Below are positions 6,958-7,958 of a stretch of 7,958 nt of DNA, one piece after another. Where the stretch lies: assembly GCA_013042825.1 (NCBI GenBank), contig JABDPL010000162.1, forward strand, positions 1 through 7,958. The letters run 5' to 3'. Under the pieces are notes generated by a model. That model was not told where the DNA came from and did not search any database. It was given only the letters and a program-made list of their open reading frames with translations. The position numbers were made by a program, and so were the translations under genes. This DNA comes from Flavobacteriaceae bacterium (GTDB lineage Bacteria > Bacteroidota > Bacteroidia > Flavobacteriales > Flavobacteriaceae). The first letter of the stretch is position 1; every line of letters starts with the position of its first letter.

Positions 6958-6989
6958 ATGCCAACTGAAAATGTTGGCATTTTTTATTT
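6958..6989 (+). terminator. Rho-independent terminator after secG
   Basis: A perfect 8-bp stem, ATGCCAAC (6958-6965) and GTTGGCAT (6973-6980), closes a 7-base loop TGAAAAT and runs into a T-rich tail (TTTTTATTT, 6981-6989). It lies 20 bp after the secG stop and separates the miaB-secG run from groESL, so the chaperonin genes need their own promoter. Confidence 0.9.
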
Positions 6990-6990
6990 A

Positions 6991-7005
6991 ATGAAATTTT
7001 GTCAG
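6991..7005. promoter_or_regulatory. Second copy of the near-palindrome, upstream of groES
   Basis: ATGAAATTTTGTCAG matches the element at 2173-2187 in 13 of 15 bases, with the same 5-3-5 design (TGAAA-TTT-TGTCA, one arm mismatch). As at miaB it contains a TTTG (6998-7001) that could be a -33 box: 21 bp later AATTTCTG (7023-7030) is a degenerate match to TAnnTTTG (4 of 6 defined bases). It begins one base after the terminator T-tract. Confidence 0.4.
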
Positions 7006-7016
7006 GCATGATGCTA

Positions 7017-7031
7017 TGGCACAATTTCTGA
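7017..7031 (+). promoter_or_regulatory. Sigma-54-like -24/-12 candidate upstream of groES
   Basis: TGGCAC (7017-7022) is an exact -24 box. At the required spacing the -12 position reads CTGA instead of TTGC, keeping the T and G but not the final C. If used, transcription would start near 7042 with a leader of about 36 nt. The activator encoded at 3719-4966 makes the idea plausible. The -12 mismatch and the overlapping degenerate -7 box (7023-7030) leave it uncertain. No CIRCE repeat (TTAGCACTC / GAGTGCTAA) is found in 6938-7077. Confidence 0.35.
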
Positions 7032-7077
7032 ATGACTGGCTTCGAATTTAATTAACTAAAAATCTAAATACACAACT

Positions 7078-7353
7078 ATGGGAGTGAATATAAAACCACT
7101 TGCAGATCGGGTCCTGATCGAACCGATGGAAGCAGAAACAACCACCGCATCAGGAATCATTATCCCTGACACTGCCAAGGAAAAACCCCAAAAGGGAAAG
7201 GTAGTTGCAGTAGGACCGGGTAAAAAAGATGAACCGATGACGGTTAAAACCGGGGAAACCGTTCTATATGGTAAATACGCCGGAACAGAATTAAAACTCG
7301 AAGGAAAAGACTACATAATCATGCGGGAAAGTGATATACTCGCTATTATCTAA
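7078..7353 (+). CDS. groES: Co-chaperonin GroES (Hsp10)
   Basis: GroES forms a heptameric lid on GroEL and closes the folding chamber. At 91 residues it is slightly shorter than E. coli GroES (97). Seen: the opening NIKPLADRVLIEPMEAE (4-20), the mobile loop (about 17-34) with the GroEL-binding hydrophobic triplet Ile27-Ile28-Ile29 in SGIIIPDTAKEKP, the KGKVVAVGPG strand (39-48), the VLYGKYAGTELKLEGKDY segment (62-79), and the closing IMRESDILAII. It starts at ATG 7078 after an A-rich leader without Shine-Dalgarno sequence, and lies 21 bp before groEL, with which it must be co-transcribed. Confidence 0.98.
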   Translation: MGVNIKPLADRVLIEPMEAETTTASGIIIPDTAKEKPQKGKVVAVGPGKKDEPMTVKTGETVLYGKYAGTELKLEGKDYIIMRESDILAII

Positions 7354-7374
7354 CTAACAATTCACTAAACAATT

Positions 7375-7958
7375 ATGGCAAAAGAGATAAAATTCAATAC
7401 CGATGCCCGCAACGGAATTAAAAGCGGGGTCGATGCATTGGCAAATGCTGTAAAAGTCACGCTTGGCCCAAAGGGCCGGAACGTGATCATCAGCAAATCC
7501 TTTGGTTCACCCCAAGTGACCAAAGACGGTGTTACCGTAGCCAAAGAAGTTGAGCTCGAGGACGAACTTGAAAACATGGGAGCGCAAATGGTGAAGGAAG
7601 TGGCTTCCAAAACTAATGATCTTGCCGGTGACGGTACCACAACTGCTACGGTTCTTGCACAGGCCATTGTAAAGGAAGGGCTTAAGAACGTTGCTGCAGG
7701 TGCCAACCCCATGGATCTGAAACGCGGAATCGATAAAGCGGTTACTGCAATCACCAAGGATCTTGAAAAACAGGCAAAAAAAGTTGGAAATTCCTCCAAA
7801 CAGATTCAGCAGGTCGCTGCTATCTCATCGAATAACGACGAGATGATCGGTGAACTTATAGCTGCTGCTTTCGATAAAGTAGGGAAAGAAGGCGTAATTA
7901 CCGTGGAAGAGGCCAAAGGAACCGATACCTATGTTGACGTTGTTGAAGGTATGCAATT
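7375..7958 (+). CDS. groEL: Chaperonin GroEL (Hsp60), N-terminal part, cut by the right window edge
   Basis: GroEL is the 14-subunit ATP-driven folding chamber of the cytoplasm. The window holds 194 codons plus two bases of a protein that is normally about 540-548 residues, covering the equatorial domain, the intermediate-domain hinge and the start of the apical domain. Seen: VTLGPKGRNV (28-37) and GDGTTTAT (85-92, with the magnesium-binding Asp86), both parts of the nucleotide site; KDGVTVAKEVELED (50-63); ENMGAQMVKEVASKTND (66-82); and ISSNNDEMIG (150-159). All are intact. The start ATG at 7375 has an A/T-rich leader (ACTAAACAATT) and no Shine-Dalgarno sequence. An antisense open frame at 7365-7799 is a shadow of this gene. 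Confidence 0.98.
   Translation, partial: MAKEIKFNTDARNGIKSGVDALANAVKVTLGPKGRNVIISKSFGSPQVTKDGVTVAKEVELEDELENMGAQMVKEVASKTNDLAGDGTTTATVLAQAIVKEGLKNVAAGANPMDLKRGIDKAVTAITKDLEKQAKKVGNSSKQIQQVAAISSNNDEMIGELIAAAFDKVGKEGVITVEEAKGTDTYVDVVEGMQ

Noticed and set aside
6938..7077. CIRCE operator for groESL
   Set aside because: No TTAGCACTC-N9-GAGTGCTAA or close variant was found in the intergenic region.
7365..7799. Minus-strand open frame of 144 codons, Ser/Thr-rich
   Set aside because: It is fully antisense to groEL; its composition is that expected from reversing groEL codons.
1..7958. Mobile element, defence system, CRISPR array or structural RNA gene
   Set aside because: No transposase, integrase, terminal repeats, regularly spaced repeats or tRNA/rRNA-like sequence is visible, and nearly all bases belong to housekeeping genes or short promoters.

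Overview
The window is a 7.96-kb piece of a Bacteroidota chromosome, most likely from the Flavobacteriia. Three things point there. The gene order (miaB, sigma-54-type activator, lptE, TPR protein, secG, groES, groEL) is, from memory, the usual flavobacterial one. Two promoters match the Bacteroidota housekeeping pattern TTTG / TAnnTTTG. The start codons lack Shine-Dalgarno sequences and sit in AT-rich leaders. Base composition is moderate, and I see no phage, insertion sequence, CRISPR array, tRNA or rRNA.

Layout. Positions 1-1171 (minus strand) hold the N-terminal 390 codons of topA, which runs off the left edge. After a 129-bp gap comes a minus-strand gene for a 268-residue multi-pass membrane protein of unknown function (1301-2107). 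A 163-bp divergent promoter region (2108-2270) separates it from a plus-strand, tightly packed run: miaB (2271-3716), a sigma-54-type AAA+ activator (3719-4966), an unrecognised 65-residue protein (4976-5173), the lipoprotein gene lptE (5174-5683), a TPR-tailed cytoplasmic protein (5684-6568) and secG (6578-6937). Gaps inside the run are 0-9 bp, with two exact TAA-ATG junctions, so it is probably one transcript. It ends at a strong intrinsic terminator (6958-6989). A 140-bp intergenic region then leads into groES (7078-7353) and the first 194 codons of groEL (7375 to the right edge).

How the genes fit together. The plus-strand run combines tRNA modification (MiaB), a transcription activator, outer-membrane LPS assembly (LptE) and protein export (SecG), and lies directly upstream of the main chaperonin. 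It reads as a housekeeping/envelope-biogenesis cluster rather than an accessory island. I do not see an obviously new defence or mobile system.

The most interesting signals are regulatory. A 15-bp near-palindrome, ATGA(C/A)A(C/T)TTTGTCAG, occurs at both the miaB promoter (2173-2187) and the groES promoter region (6991-7005), each time covering a possible -33 box. The groES upstream region also has an exact TGGCAC box at sigma-54-like spacing, while a sigma-54-type activator is encoded in the same cluster. The small ORF between the activator and lptE is the one gene I cannot place in a family.
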